Of a DNA stretch of 64,000 nucleotides, positions 20,131-30,810 are shown piece after piece. Both the position numbers and the translations under genes were made by a program. Position 1 is the stretch's first letter. Every line of letters starts with the position of its first letter. Under the pieces are notes generated by a model. That model saw only the letters and a list, made by a program, of their open reading frames with translations, did no database searches and was not told the origin of the DNA. Origin of the DNA: Mauremys mutica (lineage: Eukaryota; Chordata; Testudines; Geoemydidae); contig NC_059082.1 in the NCBI RefSeq assembly GCF_020497125.1, positions 53,342,524 to 53,406,523 of the forward strand, given 5' to 3'.

Positions 20131-20145
20131 ATGCTCCCCGAGTGA
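20131..20145 (+). promoter_or_regulatory. Upstream ORF 1 in CREBBP leader
   Basis: ATG CTC CCC GAG TGA is a four-codon upstream frame, if transcription starts near the YY1 site. Confidence 0.4.
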
Positions 20146-20300
20146 CTGACTGAGCCGCCATCCGGGCACCTCCTCGCTCGGCAGGGAGGGGGAGCGGCCG
20201 GGAGGAGCGAGCCAGGCAGGGAGGGGGCGCTGGGCTCTCTCCCCACCCCGCCCCGAGCCCTCCTCCCTGCGGCCTGCTGCGGCGGCGGCCCGGCCCGGGC

Positions 20301-20336
20301 ATGGGGCAGCGGGGGCCGCCGCCGGCCGAGCACTGA
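20301..20336 (+). promoter_or_regulatory. Upstream ORF 2 in CREBBP leader
   Basis: An 11-codon frame (MGQRGPPPAEH) ends at TGA 20334-20336, about 140 nt before the main ATG, in a GGGCATGG context. It could reduce main-frame translation. Confidence 0.4.
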
Positions 20337-20477
20337 GCGGCGCTGTTGCTCGGCCGAGTTTTCCCGGGCGCTCCGCGCGGAGTCTCAGCTGGCGGCTGCC
20401 CGAGGCCGGGAGTGCAGGATCCGGGCGGCCCCGGCGGGCGGCGCGGGGCTGGAGCTGTGACCGCCGAGCCGGCTACC

Positions 20478-20562
20478 ATGGCGGAGAACTTACTGGACGG
20501 GCCGCCCAACCCGAAGCGAGCCAAGCTCAACTCGCCGGGCTTCTCCGCCAGCGACAGCACAG
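20478..20562 (+). CDS. CREBBP: CREB-binding protein, coding exon 1 (residues 1-28 plus 1 nt)
   Basis: The ATG at 20478 in a strong context (CTACCATGG) begins MAENLLDGPPNPKRAKLNSP and continues GFSASDST. This matches the known CBP N-terminus nearly residue for residue; PKRAK is its basic nuclear-localisation motif. The exon ends at G20562 before a GTGAGG donor. The split Asp codon (G|AT) joins exactly to exon 2 at 53510. The 85-nt length equals my recollection of the human coding exon 1. CBP is a nuclear histone/protein lysine acetyltransferase and scaffold that binds CREB, nuclear receptors and many other transcription factors. Only its disordered N-terminus is encoded here. Confidence 0.97.
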
Positions 20563-20799
20563 GTGAGGGGGCCGGGGGCAGAGAGGGGCGGGTGGGTGGG
20601 TAGCCCAGCGCTGGAGCTCGCAGCTCCACTTCCTCGGAGCCGGGCAGGGGGCGGCTTCATGGGGGTCGCTTATACACCAGAGCCGCCGGCTCCTGGGGGT
20701 GCGCGCAGCATTCCCCAGGTGCAGACCCTGCTACGAGATCGAGAGAAACGCGCTTCCCAGCGGAACCGGCCGGGGTGAGTCGCACTTAGCGGGGTCCCC

Positions 20800-23700
20800 G
20801 CCCCCTTGCCAGCTGACAGAGCCGACAGGGCAAGAGCGGAGGCTGCCCTGCCGGAGAGCCACAGCCTGCAGCTGACTCCCGGGGCTCTTCCAGCTGAGCT
20901 CCATGGTCGGACCCTGTGTGTAACTTCAGCCCGTAACCATAGATCTATAAACAGCGAAGGGCTCTAGGGCGTAGTAAGAGCTGACGGAAGCGAGAGGGGT
21001 TGTTCCAGCCTCACCTTGCGCTTGTTTGTGCCTGAGAAACAAGTGTAAGTTAACGATAGAGCCAACCAGAGCTTCAGAATTTCTGTATTTTTCTCTGACT
21101 GAGGCAACATCTTCAACGGCTTTGTTGGTTTCTGAAGTAAACGTGTATTCAGACAGATTTATTCCTGCATAGCCTGTGCATGTATAACTTCGTCAAAACC
21201 GCATAGTTACCCAGTGTGATGGAATAGCTCCTATCTGTTCAGAAATGCGGTATAAACATGTGGGAATCAGTGTGAAGTGCTTCAGAGAAGTAGGTGTTTT
21301 TCGTTCACAGTAACTGCTTTCAAAAGTTTTGGCTTGGGACAATAGTGTTGTTTTTTTCTCCAGAGCATATGATGTCGTTTTTAAACACACTGGGGCAGAG
21401 TATTTTATGGGCTGTCAAATTTCCTCCCTTAAAATATAATTCTGTGCAGTGTACACGCATTTCTTTTGTGTGTGCATCCAGTTTCATCTTTGAATGTATT
21501 ATCATGACCCTGTTCTTAACTAAAAACTGGGTTTAATAAATGATCGACTCAGTCTGCTCTGAGCAATTTTCCTTAAAAAAAAAAAGTGCATATCTTCTTA
21601 AGCATTTCACTTGTATGATACATTATCTTGTATATATGAAAACACCTCCACTAGTTTTGTAATGTTTACACATTAATGTGGTGTAAATCTGACAGCAGGT
21701 TGTCTTTCAGCCATCTTTACTGTTTCTCTGAGCCTTTCACATAACAGGTGGGGAGCAGAGGAACACTTAAAAAAGAAAATGTACAAAAATTGGCTGAAGA
21801 ACTCTAGGTCAGGTGTAGTACTTAGCCATTTTAAGTCTTTTTTTGGAACTGACAGGAGTTGACAGTGAATGACAGTACACATTGCTGTGAAATGCACCGT
21901 GTAAACTAAAAAAATTGAAATAACTTTTTCTAAGCTTTCAGTCACAATCTTGCAGTTGTAACAATAATCGGTAAAATATTTGAAACTGTGAATTTTGAAG
22001 GTGATAATTTTGGATGTTTTAATTTTAAAGAGAAACTATGTGCCAGTTTTGCAAACTAACTGATGCATGTGGGTAGTCTCTGAACGGAATCACTCCGGTA
22101 GATGAAGTTAAGCATGTGCAAAAGTGTTTGTGGAGTTAGGGCCTTGGTCAATGGAAAAATGACAGTGACAGAGCAAGTACTACATGTCTGACAAATAGGA
22201 ATATCTCAGTATGCACAATGTCTGAAACAATTTTAAAGATAAAAATTAAGATTAAAAAAGTTGCAGGTAGCATTGATTTTGTTGTTGATCTTAAGTATCT
22301 TGAAAGTGCTTTTTCCAATTGAATGTTTTTATATTTGTTGCCACTGCTAGTAGGCAAAACAAATTGTTAGGGTTCTTATGTAAAATATTACTCAAAACTA
22401 TGAACTTCAAGTGGGATCTTCTTGCCTGTTGGTTTAATAATAATGTTGTGTTGCAACTGTGAAAGTTGCCTTTGGCCAGTTGCTCTGATTGATAGGTTTG
22501 AGTGATGTTCCCTCAAAAGCAGCAGGCTGTATATTTTGCTATTGAATGATGAATAAAACCCCAGTCCTGGAAATGCTTACAGACATGCTTAATTTTACTC
22601 TTGTGAGTAGTCCCATTGCAGGATTAGCTATAAATAATGGTATTTTCATTAAATATTTAGTCTAAGTTCTTCCTTGTTTCTCTTTCACATGCTGCTTTAG
22701 CAGCAGTTAGTAGATTTAAGCAGCCTGTTTTCCTTGAGATTAGAATATGTAGAATTTTGGTTCTTTCCATTTATTCTAGAGTGCTGTAAGAATTCTTTGA
22801 GGCAAATCTTCCTTAGTGTATTGGAGTAATGTTTGTGTGATTGAAGTTAGAAATGTTGTGAACTTTTTTGTTAATGTCATAGTTCTATAAATTTTAAAAT
22901 TACACTTTGATTTAGCATTTTATTAACAGTAGAAAATCAAGGTATATTGATAGAATTAATACAGTGTATATGGGATAAGTCAGTATATTAGTTGGATTGC
23001 TAAGGTGCTTGTGTTCTTACAACAGCAACACAGTACAGTAATCAAAGCTAGTTACTGGGAATACAGCTAGCTGCCCACTAATTGCCAAGTTTCATCCATA
23101 TAACTAAGCTAATGAGTAAAATATCCATGGGAAAGGGTTTTCATTTATCTACCTAACCAGGAGGAAGGATCAGTGCGTTTTTGTTTCTGTATAATTATTT
23201 CTTAAATACTGAGTGACTTTCTTGTTGCACAACTTTAAGCCTTTAACTCTCATTTCATCTCGTATTTATTTCATAACACCTAAGTTGCAACGTCTTTATA
23301 AAAATATTTAATGTAAAAAGTAGGTTTATGGTAACTTGGTTATTGCAGTCTGTTAATTTTAATCTTTGAGGGCCATAATCATTTAGTATGTTGTCAGTAT
23401 TCACATTTTGGCATGATGTACAGTAAACCATCCAGATTTTTAAATTAACATCTCTGGAGCCAATGCATGCTGTGTGGGCACTGATGATATATTAATTAAA
23501 GATGTAGCAAAATGGGCATTCCTTAAGATGCCTAAAAGCACCAATATAATGTGGCTGCTGTGATTTTTTTTTTTTTAAACTACTGTATACTATGGTGCAA
23601 ACAAGGGAATGCATCTGTATTTGTTAAATGCCTTGCAGACTTTTGGTGCTGTAGAAATATATTATTTTCAAGAACTAACAATTACAGTCGTTCAGATTGT

Positions 23701-24880
23701 TTGTTTTATTTTATAATCTTTAAAATTTTAAATGTTTATAAAATTAAACACTCACATGATTTAGGGAAGTTAGGATGGCTAAAGTGAGTTAATAAGTTGC
23801 AGTTTCAACACTGAATTGCCTGGTGTTTTTTAGAACTTCAAATTATGTGCTGATTGATTAAGAATTGTCTGTTTCTTAAACATCCAAACAAGTAGTTGTG
23901 ACAATTAATGAAGTTTTGTGACTGTCCAGTGTATAAAATTTAAACATAAATATTTTAGTATATTTCAAATTATTTAAAATAGAAAAAAAATTGACCTTGT
24001 TATGAATTAATTTGCATAATTTTAAATTTATTAGCTGTTTCCTACTCATTGTTTTTTTAACTAAAACACTTTTAAGAAGTGAAACTATACATGTATACGC
24101 ATTTTACTTAGACCTTTTTTTCTGCACTGTACCCAAGAAATATGGACATGCACTTCAGGTATCATTTCTTTCAGTTTAAAAGAAGTTAGTTTAATAAAAA
24201 TCATCCAGCTTTTAAGGCCCTGGAATCTTTAAGATAATACCTTCTATTTAAATTAAGACAGACTATGGGAGTAAATATTCATATACCTAACTGTGAATTG
24301 ATAGGTTTAAACCACTTTGTAAAGTCATATCTCCTTTTTATGCCATGTGAACATTTGTGTGTGTATATGCTTTAAAAGCATTAACTGTTATGCACAGCTA
24401 ATAAAATTTGCTTCCATGAAACTTATTGCCTGTATGATCAAATGTGCAAACACAAAAGGTCACTTGTACAAGATTTTTTTTTCTTGGATTTACATTCATG
24501 TACAGTCCCAACGGTAGTTCGCACATTTGAATTCTGCTGAGAAAAAATTATGAAATAAATACTTTGGGGGGGGGAGGAAGAGGTACAGCTGAAGAACAAA
24601 TGCTTTATATTGTGTTTTTAAATTGTTCTATAGAATGTATTACATTCATTTGCAACACATTGCATTCCATTATCCTGAAAACTTTTTCCATGGCACTTAA
24701 AGCATAAAATAAAGCTCAATCTTTTACAGGTATATTGGTTCTTAAGGCTGGCCAGGTATATGTATAGTGGTGGGGAGCAGGGGAGGGAATCATGAAAGGA
24801 GGCATGTTTAAGTGGGTTGAGCTGAGTTGTTTTTTGTGTGTGTGTTTTTTTAAAAATGATTTTATCATGTCAAAAAGTTT
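20800..24880. other. Intron 1, 5' part: no repeat or gene recognised
   Basis: About 4 kb of mostly AT-rich, apparently single-copy sequence after the CpG island. It is the longest repeat-poor stretch of the intron. It could hold intronic enhancers, but I see no motif cluster strong enough to call. A poly-G run lies at 24566-24573. Confidence 0.5.
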
Positions 24881-25200
24881 CTTCCCTATGGACCTATAGA
24901 ACTCAGTGCCATAAGATATAATTCAGATGAAGAGCTCAGTAGGATTCAAAAATGGATTGTGTTTGGATGAGAACACCCAGAGTTACACTAGATAGGATAA
25001 AAATATATAAATGAGATAAAAACTTATGCATTGGGATATAAGAAAAACATACTAACAGCATGATGTTCAGAAGAGAAATCCCACTTGGCATCTTATTCCA
25101 AAATTATCCATTATGGGATTTCTTGCACTGTCCAGTAAAGCATATGATGATAACCTGTGTCAGAGGTAGGATACTAAATGGATTACAGGTCTGATCTTGC
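24880..25200 (+). mobile_element. Old LINE 3' fragment (CR1/L3-like)
   Basis: GAACTCAGTGCCATAAGATATAAT, AGGATTCAAAAATGGATTG and CACTTGGCATCTTATTCC followed by GTGTCAGAGGTAGGATACTA have the order of an old CR1/L3 3' region (C-terminal RT then UTR). No frame survives and the ends are unclear. Confidence 0.5.
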
Positions 25201-25423
25201 ATGGAAATTCATGCAAGGTATTTTGTGCTTTGCATTGTTAATTTGGAATTCATTTTGAAATTGTATTTTGAATTCTAATTGTACATGTGCCCAGAAGTTT
25301 ATCAATGGGTGCATTTTTTTATGGCTTTATAAATTTCAGGATAGATTCTGCCTTGTGCTGTGCTGTGGAACAGACACATTACCCATGTGTAATCCTCTGC
25401 AGAACATAGACAGGAATCTAGGG

Positions 25424-25632
25424 CAGGGGTTCTCAAACTGGGGGTCGTGAGGTTATTCCATGGGGGGTCGCGAGCTATCAGCCTTCACCCCAAACCCCAC
25501 TTTGCCTCCAGCATTTATAATGGTGTTAAATACATAAAAAAGTGTTTTAAATGTATGGGGGGAGGGGGAGGTCGCACTCAGAAGCTTGCTATGTGAAAGG
25601 GGTCACCAGTAAAAATATTTGAGACCCACTGG
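25424..25632. mobile_element. hAT MITE, about 208 bp
   Basis: The left end CAGGGGTTCTCAAACTGGGG and right end ATTTGAGACCCACTG are inverted, and ATCTAGGG flanks at 25416-25423 and 25633-25640. The right end has one extra G beyond the expected CTG. An AAGGGGTCACCAGTA block precedes the right end. Confidence 0.85.
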
Positions 25633-25640
25633 ATCTAGGG

Positions 25641-26170
25641 GTTGTGCATGAGGAGGCACACTTTGCTGCACCTTTGAGGTCTCCTGCTATCTGTTAGGGT
25701 AATTCTTGAAGTTTTCTTTGTAGAGGTGATTCAATTTCTATTCCTGCTGTAGTTTCCTGACTTGGTCATAACCCTGTGTCCATACCATCACAGTTATTTC
25801 CACAGCAATCAATGGGATGCATCAAACAGAATGTTATGACTTCATCTCTTCTGACCGCTTATTCTTCATCTGAACTATTAAACAATGATCTTGTTTTCTT
25901 GCAAATGTCTCTAATAATAAAATGTGAAGGAAAATGCATAAAAAAATCTTGCTACATAAGCAGAATTTTGTTTTTATGAAACATCAGCAGAAGAAATTCA
26001 GGTTATGGCCCTGTACAGTGAAATAACTGGGACAGCTTAGGAATCTGACATCTTCTTCTTTACTTGGTTTACACTTTCAATTTGAAAAACTTCCGTTAAT
26101 TCATGCACGTTACAAGCATCATAGACTGTGCAAAAACTGTGTAGCAACCAGAAGAGAACTGGCTTCAGAG
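25641..26170. other. Intron 1: no feature recognised
   Basis: AT-rich sequence with no supported gene or repeat. Confidence 0.45.
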
Positions 26171-26178
26171 TGTCAAAT

Positions 26179-26445
26179 ATCAGAGGGTTAGCCGTGTTAG
26201 TCTGGATCTGTAAAAGTGGCAAAGAGTTCTGTGGCACCTTACAGACTAACAAACGTATTGGAGCATTCGACGAAGTGGGTATTCACCCACAAAAGCTCAT
26301 GGTCCAATACGTTTGTTAGTCTGTAAGGTGCCACAGAACTCTTTGCTGCTGGTTTCAGAGTGGTAGTCGTGTTAGTTTGTATCAGCAAAAACAATGAGGA
26401 GTCCTTGGGGCACCTTAGAGACTAACACATTTGTTTTTGCAGAAG
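26179..26445. mobile_element. Penelope terminal palindrome plus second terminal fragment
   Basis: 26219-26262 and 26303-26345 form a near-perfect 44-bp inverted repeat around a hammerhead-like segment. The left flank carries the element's tail in reverse (AGCCGTGTTAGTCTGGAT). A second terminus follows at about 26350-26440 on the minus strand (GTCGTGTTAGTTTGTATCAG ... GGGGCACCTTAGAGACTAAC). No coding part is attached. Confidence 0.8.
26219..26346 (+). repeat. 44-bp perfect inverted repeat around hammerhead-like core
   Basis: The arms (GCAAAGAGTTCTGTGGCACC... and its complement) enclose CGACGA, a GTGGG-TATT-CACCCAC stem, AAAAGC and TCATGGTC. The arms would extend stem I, and the 3' arm begins right after GTC, the classical hammerhead cleavage triplet. 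Core bases are mutated (CGACGA for CTGATGA, AAAA for GAAA). Confidence 0.75.
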
Positions 26446-26720
26446 AGAACTGTCATCTTGATGATTGCAGCAAATTACTAAATATTAAATTCTGAACCAA
26501 ATGTAATTAATACAATCTGTCAATACTCCACTTCATCTTGCATTTACCTTCTCCTTTGGCACACGAGAAAAATAAGTTCCTACTCCAAAATTTAAACCGC
26601 TTGGTAAATGCAATGTACACTTCTAGTGCAATAACTTTTCAGTATTCATATAATAAATAACATGTGTATAAGCATAGTATCAAGTATGACCTGGTGAGAA
26701 TTCCCAGAGTACGTCCAATA

Positions 26721-27243
26721 CAGTAACTCCTCACTTAACATTGTAGTTCTGTTCCTGAAAAATGCAACTGTAAGCGAAACGATGTTAAGTGAATCCAATT
26801 TCCCCATAAGAATTAATGTAAATGGGGGAGGGGGTTTAGGTTTCAGGGAAATGTTTTTTTGCCAGACAAAAGTCATTATATGCAATTTAATACAAGTATT
26901 TAACAGGCTGGCAGCCCCCCATCAGCTCCCCTACACCCCACCCCCCAGCGCCTCCCACTTGTCGGCAGACCGCGCAGATCAGTGCCTTCCCCCTGCTCCC
27001 CTCGCCTCCTGCCCGTGGCAATCAGCTGTCTTGTGGTATTCAGGAGGCTAGGGGGAGGAGTGAGGATGCGGTGCTGGGGGGGGGGGAATGGCATAGGGGA
27101 GCTGCCAGCTGTGGACAAAGCAGGCGTCCAAACGACATGATAGGGGAGCATTACACATCTTTAAACTACCACGTTCTGTAATGGAGCAGGGACGTAACAT
27201 CGAAAGACCATTAAACAAGAGGACGTTAAGTGGGGAGTTACTG
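26721..27243. mobile_element. Tigger/mariner-type MITE, 523 bp, TA target site
   Basis: Ends CAGTAACTCCTCACTTAAC and GTTAAGTGGGGAGTTACTG are inverted with one mismatch and flanked by TA (26719-26720, 27244-27245). Internal inverted pieces (GATGTTAAG / ACATCG) lie near each end. The centre (26905-27150) is C-rich, then G-rich. No transposase is seen. Confidence 0.85.
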
Positions 27244-27245
27244 TA

Positions 27246-29240
27246 CAGCAAAATGAACTGTTTTGTCAGAGAGGTGAAAGGCCTACGTCATCCCCACCAA
27301 TCACGTAGGTAGAAATAATATAGTTCTTATCTGTTAAAAGCGTATTTGGTGTAACATTTTGGGGCAGCAGCCTTCTCTTTGCGCAAAGAGAAGGAAGTTG
27401 GAGCATCGTAGGTCAGGATACATTTTTCTGCCATATATAAGCAGGCATCTCACTATTTCAGGAGTTACCCTTATTCATAATGATAAATTGGGGTGTGTTC
27501 ACCTTCTCTTTATGTAATTTCTGCTTTTGTGTACTCTTATGGGATAAAGCCATGAGTTAATACAAAACTAGGATCTTGTAAATACTGAATTTGAATCTGT
27601 TTTGTAGTAGCAACAGTCTTTCACCCCTCCTCCCCCCAAATTTCAGAGATGCAGTTCAAAGATGTACAGAATCTTTGTATGGTTATACAGGATAAGAACC
27701 AATGAGGGGTTGACCATCTTGATGGTGCTGACTAGCCTCAACTCATTGAAGTCAATGAGACTTGAGACTACTTGGCTTCTTGCAGGTTCAGGACCATAGA
27801 GCTTTACACAGGGTTGACTGTCATTCTGGTATGATGATGTTGGTATTTTTATGCAGCACATTGAAAGTTGAAGGTTTTTTACAGTAAAGTGTATAAAATC
27901 ACTGTTTCCAAATGTGGGCATGTGATCTCTTCCTTATGTATATTTGGTATATGCTTCAGTGCTGTATGCTTTTGCACAGGCTCTCAAAGCTAAATTGCCA
28001 AGCAAAGGAAAAAGTGCCCTTCAGGGATTTAGAATTTAACATAAAAATATAACATTTGAAGCCACATTTATACAGCCTAAAGGAGCAGTAAAGAACATAA
28101 GTTTTGTTTCATTGTTAATTTTTACAGTGTGTCATGGGTTTGCTGGTTTATAATGTTGCTTAAAATTATCCTTTATAGTAGGTTACGGTAACAATGATTA
28201 AATTACATCTAAATATGTGTATTGTATATCTATTTTAAGAAGACAGTTTGTGGGAGAGACTTTCAGAATATAATGTGTATATATAATGAGGGTATAGTTG
28301 CATTAAATTGATGTATCCTTTTAGATGAAGGAATGTAAATCCCAGATTTTCTTGAATGGAAATAAATGCTTTAGGAGCTTTTGTGATTCAAAGGGAGATA
28401 GGAGCAGGTAGACTTTTCACCCCTTTAATATTGCCAGTTGCTGAAAAAATAATTTGAAGCTAATTTAAAAACACAATAAACAGTAACTATTGTGCTACAT
28501 GTCTGATGTTTGACAGTAATTTTACAGTTATGCAGCACTACAAATATTTGCCTGGCAAGAGAATTTCCTCCCCTTGAGTTAGTTAATCTGCTCATTCTTC
28601 GGAGGTGGGTTGTGTCTCCTTCACTACACTATGTGGAGGCTGCAGAGCTATCAGTTTATGGAGGCTAAACCAAAGGGACTCGCCTGTTGACTTTTTGTCC
28701 CATACAGTTTGTGCATTTCATGCTCCTTTCAGTAAGAGTCAGCTTTTAATTTTAAGCATTCTTTTCTCATAATTCCACCTTTTTAGAGGAACAGAATCAA
28801 CTTAAATTTTGTGTGAAAATGTTTTGCCTGCTGTTACAAGCAAGGCTGAAAAAATGCGTTCACTGTGTCACTTGTGGTGAGACAGGAATCTTTCCTAGGT
28901 GAGTGATAAATTTTGAGACTTCATTTTAAAACCCTGACATTTCTAGTCTTTATGGCTGTAAAGATAATCTTACACTAAGTTTATGTTTGAAACTAATAGT
29001 GTGTCTTCCTGGTCAGTGGACAGATAGCTTCAGTGCCTTTGCTGCTGTTCAGAGCTTTTGCAAGCTACAGCAAATAAAAAATCGGACATGTTTTTTGGCT
29101 GTAGCTTTTCGGAATCCAGTGGGCAGCTTGATGTGACAAAAATCACATCAGTTTTGCTGCTGCTTTTGAAATATGAGCAATAGCAAAGGGAGGATCTGGA
29201 ATTACTCACTGGACCAGAGGGACTGAGAGGTGAAGATATC
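27246..29240. other. Intron 1: mostly unique, one palindrome
   Basis: No gene or known repeat recognised. It contains a perfect 24-bp palindrome at 27371-27394, CCTTCTCTTTGC followed by its exact complement. Confidence 0.5.
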
Positions 29241-29249
29241 CCTCTAGCA

Positions 29250-30802
29250 CAGGGGTCTCAAACTCAAATGACCCCGAGGGCCGCATGAGGACTAGTGCAT
29301 TGGCCCGAGGGCCGCATCACTGACACGCCCCCTTGCTGCCCCTGGCCCCACCCCCAATCCACCCCTTCCATGAGGCCCCGCCCCTGCCCTGTCTCTTCTC
29401 CACCTCCTCCCCTAAGCGCGCGCAGTTTTAATAAATATATACACTCAGTAATGCACCTCACTCAAAGGACAAAACACGCACTTAGATTTACTGCCTAAGG
29501 CTCTGGGAGGGAGTTTGGGTGGGGGAGAGGGTCTGGATGCAGGCTCTGTGCTCGATGCAGGCTCCAGGCTGCGGCAGGGGGTGGGGGTGCAGGCTTTGGG
29601 ACGGAGTTTGGGGATAGGAGGGAGTACAGGGGTGAGGGCTGTGGGGCTGAGGGCGAGGGGTACATGATGCAGGAGGGGGCTCAGGGCTAGGGAAGAGGGT
29701 TGGGCTGTGGGGTGAGGGCTGTGGATGAGGGGTTCATGATGCGAGGGGGCTCAGGGCTAGGGAAGAGGTTTGGGCTGTGGGGTGAGGGCTGTGGATGAGG
29801 GGTTCATGATGCGAGGGGGCTCAGGGCTAGGGAAGAGGGTTGGGCTGTGGGGTGAGGGCTGTGGATGAGGGGTTCATGATGTGAGGGGGCTCAGGGCTAG
29901 GGAAGAGGTTTGGAGTGTGGGGTGAGGGCTGTGGATGAGGGGTTCATGATGTGGGGGCGCTCAGGGCTGGGGCAGAGGATTAGGGTGCGGGGGGATGAGG
30001 GGTTCATGATGTGGGGGCGCTCAGGGCTGGGGCAGAGGATTAGGGTGTGGGGGGATGAGGGCTCTGGCTGGGGCTGAGGATTAGGGTGCAGGGGATGAGG
30101 GGTTCATGATGTGGGGGTGCTCAGGGCTGGGGCTGAGGATTAGGGTGCGGGGGGAATGAGGGCTCTGGCTGGGGCTGAGGGTTTGGGGTTAGAGAGGCTC
30201 AGGGTAAGGGAAGCCTGCCTTGCCAGTACTGGCGGAGGGCAGGCACTAGGACCCTGCACCCTAATCCTCAGCCCCAGCCAGAGCCCTCATCCCCCCACAC
30301 CCTAATCCTCTGCCCCAGCCCTGAGCGCCCCCCCATCATGAACCCCTCATCCCCCCACACCCTAATCCTCTGCCCCAGCCCTGAGCACTTCCCTTCCCCC
30401 CCCCCCCCCCCAGCCCGGCCCCGGCGGGTCCCGCTTCCCTTCCCCCGGCCCGGCCCCGGCGGGTCCCGCTTTCCCCCCCCCTTACCCGAGCGCGTCTCCG
30501 GCGGTCCCGCTCAGAGCCGCGTGGTGAGGGGGCGGGGCTGTGAGCTCCACGCCGAGCGCAGCGCTCAGCCCAGAGCTCCCAGCCCCGCCCCCTCCCCACG
30601 CGGCTCTGAGCGGGGCGGGGCTCAGGCGCTCGGACGGAGACTCGGCGCTCTATGCGCCGAGGCTCCAGGAGAGGGGTGGAGGCGGGAGCCTCCGCTTTTC
30701 TCTTGGGGGCCCCTGCGGAGCTCCCCTGGGGAGCTCCGCGGGCCGCAGGGAAGAGCTCCGCGGGCCGCATGCGGCCCGCGGGCCGCATGTTTGAGACCCC
30801 TG
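29250..30802. mobile_element. hAT MITE, 1553 bp, containing a minisatellite and GC-rich core
   Basis: Ends CAGGGGTCTCAAACT and GTTTGAGACCCCTG are inverted; the 8-bp direct repeat CTCTAGCA flanks at 29242-29249 and 30803-30810. Inside are a 70-bp tandem array (29630-30170), an inverted set of the same units (30258-30390), a poly-C run (30397-30411) and a very GC-rich core (30415-30770). That core also occurs, inverted, in the hAT MITE at 54513. No transposase; the 171- and 156-codon frames on both strands are GC-rich artefacts. Confidence 0.92.
29630..30170 (+). repeat. 70-bp minisatellite in hAT MITE
   Basis: TCAGGGCTAG recurs at 29681, 29751, 29821 and 29891 (exact 70-bp steps), then a TCAGGGCTGG variant at 29961 and 30021 (shortened unit) and 30121. 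Each unit carries GGGGTTCATGATG. Inverted units follow at 30258-30390 (CATCATGAACCCC, CCTAATCCTC), so the strand could fold back. Confidence 0.9.
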
Positions 30803-30810
30803 CTCTAGCA

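Larger units (their letters stand above)
19560..20800 (+). promoter_or_regulatory. CREBBP: CREBBP CpG-island promoter and 5' leader
   Basis: GC content and CpG frequency jump from about 19600 and stay high past exon 1. There is no TATA box in a convincing position. Two GC boxes (CCCCGCCCC) lie at 19691-19712, a CRE-like TGACGCAA at about 19676-19683, and a YY1 motif GCCGCCATCTTG at 19772-19783 that probably marks the transcription start, about 700 nt before the ATG. A second GCCGCCATC is at 20154-20162. A poly-A/poly-T run (19735-19756) precedes the YY1 site. Broad CpG-island initiation is expected for this housekeeping coactivator; the start is inferred. Confidence 0.75.

Noticed and set aside
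19639..20629. Long minus-strand and alternate-frame ORFs over the CpG island
   Set aside because: High GC content suppresses stop codons in every frame; no motifs apart from CREBBP itself.
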